Of a stretch of DNA of 64,000 nucleotides, positions 11,484-23,189 are shown one piece after another; positions within the stretch are counted from its first letter, which is position 1; the number at the start of each line of letters is the position of its first letter. Source of the stretch: Desmodus rotundus (lineage: Eukaryota > Chordata > Mammalia > Chiroptera > Phyllostomidae); NCBI RefSeq assembly GCF_022682495.2, contig NC_071397.1, positions 9,329,082 through 9,393,081 of the forward strand, in the 5' to 3' direction. The translations under genes were made by a program, and so were the position numbers. The notes under the pieces were generated by a model that made no database searches, was not told the origin of the DNA, and saw only the letters and a program-made list of their open reading frames with translations.

Positions 11484-11713
11484 AATGCCTTGGCTGGTGT
11501 TGATCAGTGGGTTGGGGGTTTTCCCACAAACTGAAAGGTCGCTGGTTTGATTCACGGTCGGGGCACAGGCCAGGGTTGCAGGGCCAGATTCCCAGTTGGG
11601 GGCGTGCAAGAGGCAGCTGCTCAGTGTTCCTCCTATACATCGATGTTTCTCTCGCTGTCCTTCTCCCTTCCTTCCCCTCTCTCTAAAAATAAATAAATAA
11701 AACATTTCTTCAA
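11484..11713 (+). mobile_element. VES-like bat SINE, diverged
   Basis: Head CTTGGCTGGTGTTGATCAGT, B box TGGTTTGATTCACGGTC, tail AAAAATAAATAAATAAAAC. The target duplication is AAAAATGACCGAG / AAAAATGACCAAG (11471-11483 and 11714-11726). Confidence 0.92.
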
Positions 11714-11794
11714 AAAAATGACCAAGTATACCAGCAAATAGGTCGAAAGGAACGCTGAGCAACACACAATCATGAAAAACAATCCCCTTGACAG

Positions 11795-12300
11795 AAGGGT
11801 GGATAAATAAGACGTGATACAATGAAATAGTGTACCATGTGATACAATGAAATATTATTCAGCCATGAGAAAGAATGAGATCTTGCCCTTTGTGATATGG
11901 ATGGACCTACAGGGTATTACGCTAAGTGAAACTAGTCAGACAGAAAGACAAATATCATATTATTCCACATAGGAATCTAAAAAACAAAATAAATGGGTAA
12001 AAAACAAACTCATACATACAGAGGACAGACTGATAGCTGCCAGATGGGAGGAGGTGGGGGAATTGGCAAAAACAGTAGAAGAGACTAAGTACAAACTGCG
12101 GTTCTAAAATCAGCCATGGGGATGTGAAGGTCAACGGAGAGAACGTAGTCAGTGACACTGTAATAGCTACGCACGGTGCCAGACCCGTACTAACTAGACT
12201 TATCACGGCGATCACTGTGTAAGTTACATAAACGTCTAATCACTATGTCGCACACTTGAAACTAATACAGTATTGTACGTCAACCGTAATTTTAAAAAAA
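11795..12300 (+). mobile_element. L1MA/L1MB-like 3' end
   Basis: Sense L1 3' terminal text: AAATATTATTCAGCCATGAG, TTGTGATATGGATGGACCTA, TAAGTGAAACTAGTCAGACA, CACACTTGAAACTAATACAG, ending in an A tail near 12290-12300. It is 5' truncated. Confidence 0.85.
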
Positions 12301-12469
12301 TCTTTAGATGACAGAAACTCAAAAAAAGAAAATCCATCCACCCAAAAATTTTATTATAAATATAAATATATAAATATCTTCTATTTTTAATGTATAAATA
12401 TTATTATGTAGTATGTAATATAATAATATATTTACAGAGATTTTTTAAAATTTAAAAATTGAATACATG

Positions 12470-12730
12470 GGCCTCACCAGCTTGGCTCAGTGGGTTGGGT
12501 GTCACTCCTCAAAGCAAAAGGTCACCAGTTTGGCTCCCAGTCGGGGCACATGAGTGGGTTGCAGGCCAGGTCCCCGCTGGGGGCGTGTGAGAAGCAACTG
12601 GTCAATGTTTCTCTCACACACTGAAGTTTCTCTCCCTCTCTTTCTCCCTCCCTTCCCCTTTCTCTGAAAATAAATAAATAAACTTTTTAAACTTTTTGAA
12701 AATAAAAATAAATAAAAAATAAAAAGAGCC
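12470..12730 (+). mobile_element. VES-like bat SINE
   Basis: Head GGCCTCACCAGCTTGGCTCA, B box AGTTTGGCTCCCAGTC, with an extended A-rich tail. The target duplication GAATACATG is at 12461-12469 and 12731-12739. Confidence 0.92.
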
Positions 12731-12731
12731 G

Positions 12732-13745
12732 AATACATGTGTTTGACAACAACAAGAAACAGCAGAAGAGATGACTGGTGAACTGGAAGACAGGTCAGCA
12801 GGAAACAACTCATCCCGAAGCACAGAAAACAGAAACGTGAGCTTCAGGGACATGCAGGACGCCACAAAAGGGTCTCAGATGAGTAGGGATCTAACAAGAG
12901 GAGGGAAATAATGGGGCAAAAGCAGTATTTGAAGAGAACTGCCCAAGAATTTTCTAAAACTGACCAAAAAAAAAAAAAAATCAAATCAAGCCACGCATTC
13001 TGGAAGCTCTCCGAAGTCCCTGGAGAGTACATACAAAGAGACCACACTCAGGCACATCACAGTGAAACTGCTGAAACACAAAACTGAACAGAACAAATAT
13101 GTTCCTGTCAAAGGAACCACAGGAAAACTGGCAGGTGACTTTTTAATGGACATGAAGGAAGCCAGAAGACAATGGAGTATCTTCAAAGGATTAAATCAAA
13201 AAGAAAGGCAAGCTAGAATTCTCTACCCAGTGAAAATACCCTCCAAATACGAAGGTGCACAGACAAAAGCTGAGTGAACTGTGACACCCGCAGACACCCT
13301 CCACCGCACAGGGAGGCACGCACACACACGCACACACACGCACAACCAAACAGAGTTCCCCAGGCAGAGGGTGATCCATCTGAGACAAGAGCTGAGCACG
13401 GTTCTATAGGAAGCAACAAAGAGCATCAAAGAGAGTAAATATGTGGATCAATGTAAGTTGTTATTGATTTTTTAAAACGATGTCTTGTGGGATTTAATGA
13501 ACAGGGTGGGGCAAAAGTAGGTTTACAGTTGTTTGTATGGAAAATAATATAATAATTAATAAATAATGATACAAGAATAAACTCTGTTTTGTGTACTCAC
13601 AACTGTAAACCTACTTTTGCCCCACCCTGTAGAGAGAGAGAATTAAAACCCAAGACCTCAACAGGCATTAGGACATAAAAGGAGTCTAAGTGTTGTGAGA
13701 AGCTCGCATTGTCCAGGAAATGGTTGAAGTATAGGTAAGCTCTGG
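12732..13745 (+). mobile_element. Ancient HAL1 (ORF1 end plus 3' UTR), split by a mariner MITE
   Basis: Degenerate ORF1 3' part (ACTGCCCAAGAATTTTCTAA, AAGGAACCACAGGAAAACTG, GGAAGCCAGAAGACAATGGA, AAGCTAGAATTCTCTACCCA, CAAAAGCTGAGTGAACTGTG). It passes straight into a 3' UTR with AAATATGTGGATCAATGTAA, ACGATGTCTTGTGGGATTTA and, beyond the MITE, GAGAATTAAAACCCAAGACC and GCATTGTCCAGGAAATGG. This order without ORF2 matches the old mammalian HAL1 family. An A-run at 12967-12981 and a CACACG repeat at 13316-13344 are later expansions. Confidence 0.7.
13502..13629. mobile_element. Mariner-type MITE, 128 bp
   Basis: About 31-bp perfect terminal inverted repeats: CAGGGTGGGGCAAAAGTAGG at the left and its exact complement CCTACTTTTGCCCCACCCTG at the right, continuing inward as TTTACAGTTGT / ACAACTGTAAA. 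The right flank has TA; the left flank has AA in its place. The internal region is AT-rich with no transposase, so it must have been mobilised in trans. It lies inside an ancient HAL1. Confidence 0.93.
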
Positions 13746-13791
13746 AAAACAAAATATAGAATCACACAAAGCATCCAACTATGCAAATATA

Positions 13792-13793
13792 TA

Positions 13794-13849
<56 letters not shown>
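13792..13849. repeat. Compound microsatellite (TG)n(TA)n(T)n
   Basis: TGTGTG passes into a TA run and then a T run of about 18. It is probably unstable in length. Confidence 0.9.
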
Positions 13850-13850
<1 letters not shown>

Positions 13851-14448
13851 CTAGAAGGAAACACACCACTTTGTAAAGCAGAGGGTCCATCAAAGTGATG
13901 AAGTGGTGGCTGGTATTCATTTTCTTTATACTCCTCAGCATTTTCAGTAGAACAACTTTTTCTCAGTACTTAAATTCACATAAAACTATGACCGTATTTT
14001 CTTACACTTGAGGGAGCTGAAAGCAGCCTTCATTCTCTTATAAGGTTTCAAAACGAACAAATTCCTAGAAAACTGGACAGAGAACCTATAATCCCGCAGC
14101 CAATTATAGGCAGCATTTGTTCGCATGAGTGAAGAATGCTTTTGTCTGCCGACAAGACGGACCAGGTATCAGACGCACCCTGGGCCCCAGCCAGGGACGG
14201 GAGGCTCGCTCCCTCTGCGTGCGGTGTGAGGGAGGCACTCCGTAGGTCCTCCTTCCACGGACGCGAGGAAACTCTCACTGGACAGAAAGAACCACTTCTG
14301 CTGGAAATTGTGGTCGTCTGCATGGTCTTTCCGCAACAGAAATCCAAAGAGCTTGCTGAATTAACAAGTAACAGTCATCACGCAAGAGACGTTGGCACCC
14401 CACCTTGCAGCAAGAAAAAAACGGAGGCCCAGAGAAGTAATGTGACTT

Positions 14449-14640
14449 ATTTCTTTTTTTAATTTTTATTGATTCCACAGAGAGGGGAAAGGCGGGGAGA
14501 AAGAGAGGGAGGGAAACGTTGATCAGTCCCCTCTTGCACACACCCTGACTGGGGACCAAATCTGCAACCAAGGGATGTGCCCGACCGGGAATCAAACCTG
14601 TGACCCTTCAGTTTGCCGACTGAGCCGCCCCGGCCAGGGC
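14449..14640 (-). mobile_element. VES-like bat SINE
   Basis: Antisense copy: T-rich tail, GAGAGGGGAAAGGCGGGGAG, then CGGGAATCAAACCTGTGACC (B box) and GCCCCGGCCAGGGC at the head. The target duplication is TAATGTGACTT / TAATGTGTCTT (14438-14448 and 14641-14651). It is the last bat SINE before a gap of about 18.9 kb. Confidence 0.92.
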
Positions 14641-14719
14641 TAATGTGTCTTGTTTAGAAGGTAATCCGTGCGACACAAGAATCACTGCCTTTGAGAAACA
14701 ATGATATTAGGGCCGATGA

Positions 14720-15130
14720 AGTGAGGCAAGTACTCTCAAATGCCCGTGGTGCGAATACAAATTAACTTTTAAACTTTATGAGGGACCATTAGGAAATAGT
14801 ATCAAGAACCTTAAAAATGCCTCCTCGCTTTAACACAGTAATTCTCCTTTCCAGGAATTTATCTTAAGAAAATAATCTGAGATATGATCAAAGATTTATG
14901 TCCCTGAATGTTCATCAAAGCATTACTTATAATAGTCAAAAGTGATAAGCGAAATTTCAATAATAGAGACTAAAAATATTATGGGATCCAGTACCTGGTA
15001 CACAAGTAGTAGGTGCTCCACAAATACTTGTTAAACATAGAATCTATTTAACAGGATGCTAAAGAATTATTTAAGAAAAATAGCTTCTAAGGAACACTTA
15101 ATGAGCACTATATTAAAGCACACTCAAAAG
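14720..15130 (+). mobile_element. Probable L1M 3' UTR fragment with MIR-like end
   Basis: ATTAACTTTTAAACTTTATG, GTAATTCTCCTTTCCAGGAA, TTATCTTAAGAAAATAATCT and TTCATCAAAGCATTACTTAT are typical of the sense L1M 3' UTR. The stretch at 14985-15045 (ACCTGGTACACAAGTAGTAG) looks like a MIR or L2 end. Borders are uncertain. Confidence 0.6.
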
Positions 15131-15154
15131 AATCCTAATAGGATTGTAAAGCAG

Positions 15155-15260
15155 AATTATCACAGCAAACGTTTATTGAGAACATACTACCTGCCAGGTG
15201 CACCCCAACTGCTTTACCTGCACCATCTCACTCCCCCCCCAACCCCCCCAGCACCACAGG
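15155..15260 (-). mobile_element. MIR fragment, antisense
   Basis: GCAAACGTTTATTGAGAACA, CTGCCAGGTGCACCCCAACT and GCACCATCTCACTCC match the 3' part of MIR in antisense. A C-rich run follows at 15231-15249. Confidence 0.55.
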
Positions 15261-15714
15261 TCAGTGTCAGGGTTTCCAGGGAGTGCAGGCTCCTGGATGC
15301 GAACCCCAGCAGCCTGACTCCAGACTACACTGCCTAGAAAAAGTTCTGGAAGGAAATTATTAAAATGTTAACAGGAAGGAAGTAAAGACTATTTTTATTT
15401 TCTTCCTTATACCTGTCAATATTTTCCAATTACTGTGTACTATTTGTAGTCTCCCTCCCTAAAAGAAAGTTTTATAAACTACTCTCCCTTACCATTTACA
15501 CAACTTCAGTGAAAAAAAGTCTGAGTTCTAATGAAGCTTTGAAGCACGTGTCCTCCAGGCCTTGGAAGCAGGACAGAAGACCGTACATCTGGGCCGTGCA
15601 TGCTGACCAGGGACAGGGGATGGGCCAAGAGTCTGCTCCACAGACTGCGGAGTGCCCGTGACTTCCAGGCCACAAGCCCACGTCGCCATCTGGCCTACAG
15701 CGTGCTGATCTGTA

Positions 15715-15845
15715 GGCACACTCTGCATTAATCTTCCCAATGACCTATCCAACTAGATGGGACCATTTCGGGAAACAGAGGTTTAGGGAGGTGAAGTGAC
15801 TTCCCCAAGGTCATGCAGGGCACCCCAGCTCTAGTCAGAGGCCTG
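15715..15845 (-). mobile_element. MIR fragment, antisense
   Basis: GGGAAACAGAGGTTTAGGGA, GGTGAAGTGACTTCCCCAAG and GTCATGCAGGG form the MIR core in antisense. Confidence 0.6.
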
Positions 15846-16334
15846 TCCACCCTGCAGCCCAGCCCCCAACCGTTCCCCCACACCATGGGGAACAGCTGGG
15901 GTGGAGCTGAGAGCAGGTTCAGGCCCGGGCACTTCTGCACGTGAACAATGGCGACTGTACTACCCGCACACACATACCCTGCCCCAAATGCAAATACACA
16001 CCCGGACCCAGCCCTCCCAGAACTTTGCCCCTTCAGGAAACAATTCTGCAGAAGAGCAAAGAATGGGGCTTCGCGGCTCTCAAAGCACTTTTGCATCTTT
16101 TCTCTCCTTTCCCTCTCAAAAGAAAGTTTTTCAGCCAGTAAAGACAGCAAAGGAACTGAGGATAAGGAGGAAGAGGCTCTGAGAATTCGACTGCTGCCCA
16201 GTGATACCCCCGGAGCGTTGGTGCGGTCCTCTGGAACCGTATTATAAGAGCCACGTTTCTGAAGAAAAGTCAGGCCATGCTGACGGGCAAAGGCTAGATG
16301 GGAGGCAGGATAAGGAAGAGGGGAAAGCAGCTGC
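15846..16334. other. Unique interval
   Basis: Several overlapping short frames, none with recognisable content. No repeat is recognised. Confidence 0.35.
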
Positions 16335-16490
16335 TTTCACAGTCACCCCGGCCGGTTCCTGGGTTTAAATCCCTGCTCTGCGACTTCCTAGCCACGAGAC
16401 CTCGAGTAACCCTCTTCACCCTCAGCTGAATAATGGGCGTAATAACACCTCAATCGTGGACTTGCTTTCAGGATTAAAGGAGGTAAAATA
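16335..16490 (+). mobile_element. MIR SINE
   Basis: TGGGTTTAAATCCCTGCTCT, GCGACTTCCTAGCCACGAGA, CCTCAGCTGAATAATGGGCG and AGGATTAAAGGAGGTAAAAT form a sense MIR. The mariner MITE that follows inserted at the TA in this MIR's AAAATA. Confidence 0.8.
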
Positions 16491-16603
16491 CAGGGGTGGG
16501 CAAAAGTAAGTCTACAGTTGTGAGCACGCAAAACAGAGTTTATGCTTGTATTATTATTTATTAATTGATTATCGTATTATTTATTATTACTAACCTACCC
16601 CTG
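16491..16603. mobile_element. Mariner-type MITE, 113 bp, right end eroded
   Basis: The left end CAGGGGTGGGCAAAAGTAAG, followed by TCTACAGTTGTGAG, is like the copy at 13502. The right end keeps only about ACCTACCCCTG, so the inner part of the right terminal repeat has been lost. TA target duplications are intact on both sides (16489-16490 and 16604-16605). Apart from MIR/L2 relics, it is the only DNA transposon in the SINE-free zone. Confidence 0.88.
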
Positions 16604-17319
16604 TATGTAAAATGATGCCACATCTCTGTACTTAGCAGGTAGCTGTTATATTTTGAAATGTGTTTTATCCTCAAAGGTGCGCCATACCAGTGCGCATTGC
16701 CTCACCTTCCTAAAGAAGACAATCCTCGTATGCTTCTCTGAATTTTGCCGCCCTGGTTCCTTCTTAGCTCTCTCAAAGAGTCTAGATCGATCGCATTACT
16801 TCCCAGACTCCTCTTCAAAATTCTACAAGTTCTTAACTTTGAGCCCCGGAAGTGTCCTCAGAGCAGAACCTGGCACAGGCCGACAAAGACAAGGGCCGAA
16901 ACCCCTGCCTCTGCTCAGATTCCATTGTCAGGGTTAGAAATGGGGCAACACAGAGTAAGAGGAACCCTGAAGGGCAAGGAACAAGTACGTACAGAAGTAC
17001 AGAGAGGGAGGATGGGGGGGGAGCGCAAGAGGGCAGCTCGCTGACAAAGAGTGGAAAGGGGCGGTTACCAAGCCCTGGCCCGGGGTCTCAAAGAGCAAAG
17101 GGGTTGAGGGACCCGGAAGAAATGAAAGAGAGTTCTTTCCCCAGCTGCCCTTAGAAACCGCGAAGAGCACCCAAAATGGAGAGAAATGGAAGGCGGTCCT
17201 GACTTGGCAAGATGGTCATGCTACTCTCGGACCATCACTGCCACAGCCTAAGCGTCCACACCCTCTTCCCCTGTGTTGCTAGCACTTTCCTAACCGATCT
17301 CTCGACCTACAAGCTCAGC
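16604..17319. other. Unique interval
   Basis: No gene or clear repeat. G/A-rich around 16960-17050. Confidence 0.35.
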
Positions 17320-17525
17320 CACTCCAGCCTGTCCTCCACACCTCTGGGAGTACTCTTGCCAATACACAAACCTGACTTGGCCCCATTCCCCCAAACACCC
17401 CCTCCTCACTAAAACGCTTCAGTGACTGTCACTGCCTGCAGGGTCAAGACCAAGCTCCATAACGTGGCACCGGGACCTCCCTGCCCAACCCCTGCTTACC
17501 TCCCCAGCCCCATCACCTGTAACTG
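17320..17525 (+). mobile_element. L2 LINE fragment
   Basis: AAAACGCTTCAGTGACTGTC, ACTGCCTGCAGGGTCAAGAC, CAAGCTCCATAACGTGGCAC and CCCTGCTTACCTCCCC match the L2 ORF2 C-terminal coding region (sense pattern 'cttcagtggctccccactgcc...aagctcc'). Confidence 0.7.
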
Positions 17526-17547
17526 TCACTGAGAACTTCCCACATGC

Positions 17548-17830
17548 CAGCCCCAGCTGGGTACTGGGGACACAATGATAAACAGGACACAGCACAGGGA
17601 TGAACAAGACCTTATTTACACCCTTAAGAAGCTAAAAGTCCTGTTGGGGAGACAGACGCAGAGAGGGACTGTCGCAATGCAGACGGACAGTGGGAAGGAA
17701 GCCCAGGCTGGGGTGTTAGGGCAAGCCTCTGGAGGAGGGGCAGGTAAGCCAGGTGAGGGCCAAAGGAGGAAACACTCCGTGCAGAAGAAACCTAGGAGCG
17801 AAGCTGGTGAGCAGCGTGAGCTAACAGAAC
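17548..17830. mobile_element. Old interspersed repeat related to 8393-9010
   Basis: AGCTGGGTACTGGGGACACA, ATGATAAACAGGACACAGC and CCTGTTGGGGAGACAGACGC share the order of the 8393 copy. Family uncertain. Confidence 0.5.
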
Positions 17831-18089
17831 TTTCTGCACAAGTGGAAATGTTCCATGTGCTTTACAACAGGGCAGGCACCAGCCCACATGTGGCTACGAG
17901 CACTTGACACATGGCTATGCAACGGGGGAGCTTAACTGCCCACGTTATTTAATTTCTAATTAATTTCTATTCAAATAGCCATACGTCATAGCTAATGGCT
18001 ACCATATTGGACAGCACAGTTCTAGAGCATTAAACCAAAGGTGACAGGAAATGAAGCTTTGAAGTGACGGTTCAGTCAGGCCAGACTGC

Positions 18090-18400
18090 GAGTGGCTTCC
18101 TACACTCGCTGGGCTACCTGCTGCTCCCTCCCCCCATCTACCTGGCAAGCCTCACTGGACCCGCACAAGGCCACTGGATTCTACCTCTCTAGGAAGACCT
18201 CCCTGGCTGCTCTACACAGTCTCTCGCCCTTACTGCTTCTGAAATGGCTTTTCCTAGGCAGGCATCACCATGTATCACATTTCCATGTTCTCATAACCAG
18301 CTTCCACTAGCCTCTGAGTTCTGGTATTTCCTGGTATCTGTCCTGGTATTTCCAGCCACTGAACAATCTTAGCACATGGGAGGCACTTAATAAATGCTTG
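18090..18400 (+). mobile_element. L2 LINE 3' end
   Basis: GGAAGACCTCCCTGGCTGCT and, at the end, CATGGGAGGCACTTAATAAA followed by TGCTTGATGG are the usual L2 3' terminus. Confidence 0.6.
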
Positions 18401-18639
18401 ATGGACAACTTGTCGGCAAAGTGAGAGAAGCCTGGTAGAGATGGGGCAGGGCACTCACCTCTTCTAACAAAGGTGCAAGTGCCTAACCTTGACCTTCCTT
18501 AGAACCACCGCTCGGGATGAGTCCTCATGAACATCCCAAGCACTCTACCCATAACTGTCCCCAGCAGGCCTTGTGGTGGCTCTACTTTCCCCAGGTTCCT
18601 GGGATCTAGAGGTCTGGACCGGGCAAGTGACTAGCCAGT

Positions 18640-18860
18640 TTTTAAAGGCAGCACAGGCTCATGACCAGGAGCCAGCCTTTTGGTCCTGGGTCTGGAGTCC
18701 AGCTCCGCAACTCAGCACCCGCATGTCCTTCAGCTGGCTGCTGACATGCGCTGAGCCCCAGTTTTCTCCAGTGCAAAGTGGGCATCACATCTGCCTCTTA
18801 CAGGTGTCGGGAGGCTGAATGACTGACACATCTGCACGGGGCCAGGCACCCAGTAAGCTC
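18640..18860 (+). mobile_element. MIR SINE
   Basis: TCCAGCTCCGCAACTCAGCA, CCCCAGTTTTCTCCAGTGCA, AAGTGGGCATCACATCTGCC, CAGGTGTCGGGAGGCTGAAT and CCAGGCACCCAGTAAGC form a sense MIR. Confidence 0.7.
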
Positions 18861-21209
18861 TCTACAAACAGTAGTAAGAGATGTGAAACCCTCATTTGGA
18901 TACCCCCACAGCATATGCAAATTCCTGAGCCCCTAAATAGCCGCTTCTTGGTGCTCTCTGGATGCAGGGTACATAATCCAATCTCTGACTCACCCTGTGT
19001 TGCCAAAATTCTTCTGGGGTTCCCAGGAGAATTTTTTTTTTTCTTCTAACTTTAAAAATTAAACAGTCCTTCCAGCATTGTGGGGTGGCAGGGGTGAGGA
19101 AGGAGCCCATGAAATCCAACAAGCAGCTATGAAAAGGCTACAAACTGATGGGAGAAAGAAAGGAGAAGGCAGCTGGAGGGGGTGAGCAGGGGGGATGGAG
19201 ACAATCCCCTGAGTTTCTGCCATTATTGAATACCCCAACTCTCAAAGCAGCCAGGCAGCCTCCTCCTCCACGTGGGCTAAGCTCCGTTAATGAGAAAGCA
19301 GTGCTCTGCCTACATTACCACAATAATGATTTCCCCCTTGCATTTTTACATGCCCTCTGCTTTATCATAGCAGAAGTAGACATATATTTTCAATAAATCC
19401 CTTCTCCCCTTCCTCCTCCCCAACTCGAGCTCTCCCAGTAAAAGCTGTTCTCCCTGCGCCCTCCCCCAACACAATTCCCAACCCTGGAGCACAATGAGTT
19501 CCACTAATCAAAACAGAAAGAAAAAGAAAAATGGAAAAATCACAGCTGCTGAAAAACAGCATTCGCTACAAGTCAAAGCCCTCCACATTTTTTCTGCACG
19601 CAGCATTTACTTCTTCAAGGACACGGCACCCCTCCCCTATCAGAAATCTTATGTAGAGTTGCTCAAAGGGGAGGGAGGAGGGGGCGGGCGAAGAAATCTA
19701 ATATTCACTCTCTTTCCTATTTTGACTAAGCCAGCACAGACAGAAATATAGATAAGGTCTTGAATAACTGATTTAACAAAATGTCACTTATTAAAAGGGG
19801 TGGGGGATGGGGCCGCATTTGCATTTGAGAGCTCAGTTAAACCAACCCAGCTAAAGGCAGTGAGGCCAAGAAAGCAAGAAGGAAGGAAACATTTCTCTCG
19901 TCTGGTCTCCTTCAGCGGCTGCAGGAACTGACTCTGGTGGCAGAGAGGCCTGGATTGCTCCTCCAACAAGACCCGGTAGGGAGAAAACCAAAGGCCAAAC
20001 AGAAACAAACAAACAACAGCTGATTCTTAAATAAGTAAGCGTTCACACTGTACTAAGTACTGCCAGGCCTGTGCTGGGGACCGGGGGCACAAAATGAATG
20101 ACCCAGTTCTGCTCTCCCCAGGGCAGTCTGGACGGGGTGGAAGACACGCCCAGTGCTAACTGTGACAACAGCACCATGGGCTGCAGCAGCCCCACTGCAC
20201 CCCTGCAGCCCACCCCACAGCCCTGACCCACAGCCAGGCACACAGCGCCCGCAAGAAGGACTTCAGGGATGAGCGTCGGCGCGGGAAGACTCCCTGAATT
20301 CCACACCGGTTTCTGAAGCAGCTCAGATGCTTCAAAAGGAGAGGCCCCTAAATGTCCTACCTACCGTGGCTCCCCATGAAAACCCCTTGGCCAGCATGTG
20401 TTCACCCTATTAAAAAAGGGAGGTGAACAAGCCCCCAGTACTTGACCGTCAGCCTCAATTCCTGGGATCCTTCAGTTACATTTTAAGGGAGCTTGGTAGC
20501 TCCCATCATGAGGGACAACAGAGGGAATTAAAACTCCCTGGCACCAAATCCATCTTTTTCTCCCTCTTCATTTTAAAACATCTTTCAGAGATGTTAGGTT
20601 GCAGGCAATCTCCCAATGATGACGAGAGGCACCCAGAGCAGCCTTTGTTTTGACAAAGACCCCTGGGACCCTCCAGCAGCTTTCCAAGGTAGCCTAAATG
20701 CCCAATCCCAGTTCCCTCCAAGCCAAAGGACCACACTATCCAGAAATGACCACGGATTACCCTGGTTCCACCACACTGAGGGGCCCCGCAGAGGGACGGG
20801 GCTGAGAGCAGGAGGCTGATGGAGAACAGCCCTGTGATTTGTTCAAGTCAAGTTTTGGCTTTAATTATGAGTCAGGCTTAAAGCTGTGTGCTCCAGAATG
20901 AGCCAGACGACTCAAGTTTTTAAAAATGTAATGCCCCAAACATGCTTAAGTCATCTGAGTATTTCCAACTAAAGTCACTGGAGTTATAAGCCTGAAATTT
21001 CCGGGTGAACGTCTTGGTTTCCATGATCTTTTGCATACATTCTGCCACATTCTTATCTAATACTGCATAGCATTATTCATTTGAAAGGGTGACAAAATTT
21101 GCAGACCACTCAAATTCTCGCATCAACCCGGGGCTTTCAATGCTGGCTGGTCATGTGACTCCAGGTTAGTAACTTATTTGTATTTTTTTCAATTCTTCTT
21201 CTCGAGCCT
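18861..21209. other. Mostly unique interval, possible conserved non-coding DNA
   Basis: Only weak old-repeat text is seen, notably CTGTGCTGGGGACCGGGGGC near 20070, related to the 8393 repeat. The A/T-rich, well-ordered stretches at 19290-19400 and 20830-21010 look like candidate conserved non-coding elements, but conservation cannot be tested here. No exon is called. Confidence 0.35.
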
Positions 21210-21330
21210 CATTTTCCCCAGCTGTAAAATGAGAACACCGACCTCCTATGGTTGTTACAAGACACAGATAAAATAGAACAAGCTCAAGAGGCTCTGGACC
21301 CGTAAAACGCTAGGTAAACACTAGTTATTT
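21210..21330 (+). mobile_element. MIR 3' half
   Basis: CCTCATTTTCCCCAGCTGTA, AAATGAGAACACCGACCTCC, TATGGTTGTTACAAGACACA and AAAACGCTAGGTAAACACTA form a sense MIR. Confidence 0.75.
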
Positions 21331-22194
21331 CAGTGACGGCATCCATTTCCTCCCTCTCTGATTTTTCGATGATTATTTTCCCCTCTCTATGAAGCCAGGT
21401 TGATATCGGTTCCACTGATCTCGCAAAACTGACGACTTGTATTTATTACACAAATACAAGAAGCCTCATTATCCACAGGTGTGGAAAATCTGACCGCTGA
21501 ATCTAGGCGAGGGGTGCGAGAGAGTTCATTACACCGTTCTGCCTGCTTGTGTGTGTGTTTAAAGATTCTTCATGATAATAATTGATGTAGAAAGAAAGAA
21601 AAAGAGCCTCACTCTACTAAGCAGATGCCAGGGGTCCAATTAGTGAAAATCATGGGGTATTTTTTAAAATTGGAAATGACTTGCCAGCATACACCGTAAG
21701 ACTAAAGGCTACAGAACTGTTTCTAAGTAGACTCAGTTTTACACAAGTCTTCATTTGCAAAACAAATGCTGAATGCAAACGAAGACTGTTAGGATGACTG
21801 AGTGGGGGCGGGCTGGGGGAAGGATCTGACGACAGTCGGTTTCTTGGGGAGGTTCAAGGCTCTCCTGCACCCAGTGCACAAATCAAGTTACTCTGGCCCT
21901 TTGGGTGGGCCATTCTCAAATCCTACATGTGGAATCAGAGTCTGAACCTCTACTGACTAGCATTTCACAGCCAGCATTCCGATGCCTGCCTTCCAACAGG
22001 AAGACCAGTTTCCCTAAAGGAATCACAGAGGACTTGGAAACCCCAAACAGAAAGTAGCTTCAAGGAGGGAACATCAGCGGGAATGGACGCGGTGAACAGT
22101 TTTTAGCAGAAGCTTTGGGAAATTAAGGGAAGGGTTTCATTGGTTGTCAGGTTTTCACATCTGAAAAGAAGATCTGGCCGAAGATCAATTCACC
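21331..22194. other. Unique interval
   Basis: No gene or repeat recognised. Confidence 0.35.
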
Positions 22195-22350
22195 TCACTG
22201 CTGACTTTTACAGTTTACATCGCACTTTCCATACATTATCTGATTCCATCCTCACAAGTCTAAGAGGAGAGGCGACAGATGGCTTCACCCTCTTCTTGCA
22301 CGTGTGGAGACAGGCTCAGAGGCTGACTTGTCCAGAGCCAAAGACAGAGC
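22195..22350 (-). mobile_element. MIR fragment, antisense
   Basis: TTACATCGCACTTTCCATAC, GATTCCATCCTCACAAGTCT and GAGACAGGCTCAGAGGCTGA form an antisense MIR. Confidence 0.55.
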
Positions 22351-23189
22351 TGGACCCCAACCCAAGTTTTCTGTCTCTGTCCTCACCCGCCCACCTCCCA
22401 TGCAAACCCCACGGTCGGCCACGGAGGCTGGCAGTCTGTGGCATATTTTTGTGAAAGGCAACCTGAAGGAGAGGCAGACCTTTGCCTTCTTTCTTTTTGG
22501 AGGTTCTTGTTCAAAACACATGACATGGTGCCCACCAACTTTTGAACAAGGCTGAAAATCACAGATGTCTTTTTCCAATCATAGTTTTCAAATAAATCTA
22601 ATGTAAGGCCCAAATTACTTTAACTGACGACTCTTTCCCAAGTGATAGAATCTTCTCTTTCCTCTGTACTGCTCAGTAACGCAGTCAAATGTTCCAAAAA
22701 AAAATGCAGTACAATTTTCTGATGCAGCCTTAACCCTTGCGGCCTCCTGCTAGAGTCAAATACTGAGCCCAAGTGCTTCCCAGGGAGGGTGTGGCCTCAG
22801 CCTGGAGAGGCAGAGCACCTCAGAGCCTAGGCATGGCTCCCTCACCCGCCCCTCACCTGCCCCTCACCTGCACCTGCACTCTAGACACAAGGAAGAAGTG
22901 TCCTTCCTCCAGGAAAGGCCAGATCTCCCCCCACAGACCTCCAGGGCTTGTACTCAGCGACCCAACCCACAGCTCTTTGTCAACCACTCCCATCAGCACC
23001 CAGATATACCACCAGCACCCCCCAAAGCCCTTCCCTTTACCACAAGTCCTTCCAGCTCCTGTTCCATCCCTCTGCCCCCCCTTCTCGGCCAGGCTTTGCC
23101 CAAAAGTTGTGTACATATGCTACTTACTACCAGTTCCTTACCTCCTATTACCCTGCCAACGCCCTCCAGTCTTGCTCCTGCCCAACCCA

